Below the pieces are notes generated by a model. The model did no database searches, was not told where the DNA came from, and saw nothing but the letters and a program-made list of their open reading frames with translations. From positions 1,377,688-1,441,687 of the forward strand of contig NZ_JACYFT010000001.1 of assembly GCF_014837235.1 (NCBI RefSeq): a stretch of DNA of 64,000 nucleotides, given 5' to 3'. Shown here one piece after another: positions 63,202 through 64,000 of the stretch. The position numbers and the translations under genes were made by a program. This DNA comes from Limnohabitans radicicola. GTDB lineage: Bacteria > Pseudomonadota > Gammaproteobacteria > Burkholderiales > Burkholderiaceae_C. How positions within the stretch are numbered: position 1 is the first letter of the stretch; every line of letters starts with the position of its first letter.

Positions 63202-64000
63202 ATGAAGATTCGGGAACTCGCCACGGGACTGCTTTTCCCCGAAGGACCGGTGGCCATGGACGATGGCTCGGTGTTGCTGGTTGAAATCGCGCGCGGCACG
63301 TTGACGCGTGTCACCGCAGACGGTCGGGTGAAGGTGGTGGCCGATCTGGGTGGTGGCCCCAACGGCGCGGCCATTGGGCCCGACGGCGCGGTCTACATCT
63401 GCAACAACGGCGGCTTTGAATGGACGCGTGACCCGGGCAATTACCTGCGCCCCATCGGTCAGGCACACGACTACTCGGGCGGGCGCATCGAGCGCGTCAA
63501 CCTGAACACGGGCCGCACCGAGCGTTTGTACGAGAGCGTGGACGGCATCGGTTTGCGGGGGCCGAACGACCTGGTGTTCGATGCGCATGGCGGGTTTTAC
63601 TTCACCGACCTGGGCAAGGTGCGTGCGCACGAGATGGACCGCGGGGGTGTCTTTTATGCCCAGCCCGATGGTTCGGGCGTGCACGCAGTGGCGCGGCCGG
63701 TCATGACGCCCAATGGCATCGCCCTCTCGCCCGATGGGCAGACCCTGTACTACGCCGAAACCGAAGGTGCGCGCGTCTGGGCCTTTGACGTGACAACGCC
63801 CGGTCAGGTGCGCAAAGACCCTTGGCCCTCACCGCAAGGCGCACGGCTGGTGACGGCGTCGCCGGGCCAACATTGGCAGCGTTTTGATTCGATGGCGGTC
63901 GATGCCGAGGGCCACATCTGCGTGGCCACGCTGATGCATGGCGGCATTTCGGTGGTCAGTCCCGATGGTCAGGCGGTGCAGCACGTGCCACTGCCCGACC
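63202..64000 (+). CDS. SMP-30/gluconolactonase/LRE family protein (3' end missing)
   Basis: Reading from ATG 63202 gives 266 residues still open at the window edge. The fold is a six-bladed propeller: LLFPEGPVAMDDGSVLL, GGGPNGAAIGPDGAVYICNN, GLRGPNDLVFDAHGGFYF and MTPNGIALSPDGQTLYYAE carry the metal-site Glu, Asn, Asn and Asp. Likely reaction is hydrolysis of a sugar lactone. CAGGAG precedes the ATG. The substrate is unknown. Confidence 0.9.
   Translation, partial: MKIRELATGLLFPEGPVAMDDGSVLLVEIARGTLTRVTADGRVKVVADLGGGPNGAAIGPDGAVYICNNGGFEWTRDPGNYLRPIGQAHDYSGGRIERVNLNTGRTERLYESVDGIGLRGPNDLVFDAHGGFYFTDLGKVRAHEMDRGGVFYAQPDGSGVHAVARPVMTPNGIALSPDGQTLYYAETEGARVWAFDVTTPGQVRKDPWPSPQGARLVTASPGQHWQRFDSMAVDAEGHICVATLMHGGISVVSPDGQAVQHVPLPD

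Noticed and set aside
1..64000. CRISPR arrays, tRNA or rRNA genes
   Set aside because: No regularly spaced direct repeats and no cloverleaf or rRNA-like stretches were found on reading either strand.

Overview
The window is a contiguous, gene-dense piece of a high-G+C betaproteobacterial chromosome. Family Comamonadaceae (Limnohabitans/Rhodoferax-like) is the best guess. The basis is four Bug/TctC-type periplasmic receptors, a Burkholderiales-type porin, the lptD-surA-rsmA and metX-metW neighbourhoods, and catabolic operons divergent from single regulators. I see no rRNA, tRNA, CRISPR array or complete insertion sequence. The first gene (malic enzyme) enters from the left edge and the last (SMP-30/gluconolactonase family) runs off the right edge.

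Layout. 0-3 kb: MaeB-type malic enzyme, then a secreted RNase Sa-type ribonuclease with its barstar-type inhibitor. 3-9.8 kb: leftward envelope operon lptD-surA-rsmA, with amgK and rsmE running away from it. 9.8-12.3 kb: secreted M20 peptidase and an MFS carrier. 12.3-19.5 kb: a leftward tetronate (threonate/erythronate) operon of Bug receptor, ltnD, otnK, otnC, otnI/hyi, M20 peptidase and lysophospholipase-like hydrolase, with REP-like palindromes in two of its gaps. 19.5-21.6 kb: a lower-G+C, probably acquired single gene coding an ABC-type ATPase fused to a DUF4435/TOPRIM-like domain (candidate phage defence). 21.6-24.1 kb: SRAP (YedK/HMCES) and an SOS-controlled umuDC operon with a clear LexA box. 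24-28.2 kb: small conserved proteins, pterin dehydratase, histidine phosphatase, Cho-like nuclease, Bug receptor. 28.3-29.5 kb: an MFS gene broken by one amber codon. 29.7-39.3 kb: hybrid histidine kinase, LysR/YgiD divergon, cytochrome b561 with two YceI proteins, UspA, PhoX-family protein, pyroglutamyl peptidase. An orphan LexA box lies between the second yceI gene and uspA.

39.7-47.2 kb: orphan ModA-like receptor, lipocalin, atypical SDR, an isocitrate-lyase-family/Bug pair, a FadR-type GntR regulator, and a flavin monooxygenase-DUF2783-VOC operon. 47.3-52 kb: metX-metW-bcr behind a SAM-II-like riboswitch and a terminator, then GDT1/UPF0016 and YeiH-type membrane proteins. 52-58.5 kb: Bug receptor and AraC regulator facing a five-gene catabolic operon (quinone oxidoreductase, TauD-like dioxygenase, BKACE/DUF849, DsbA/FrnE-like, RBBP9-like hydrolase). 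58.7-64 kb: porin, AaaT-like acetyltransferase, adhesin-E-like protein, MarC, RidA, ornithine-cyclodeaminase-family enzyme and the partial SMP-30 gene.

Overall this reads as an oligotrophic heterotroph that scavenges small organic acids through receptor-linked catabolic operons. The least explained elements are the ATPase-DUF4435 gene, the orphan LexA box and the BKACE operon.
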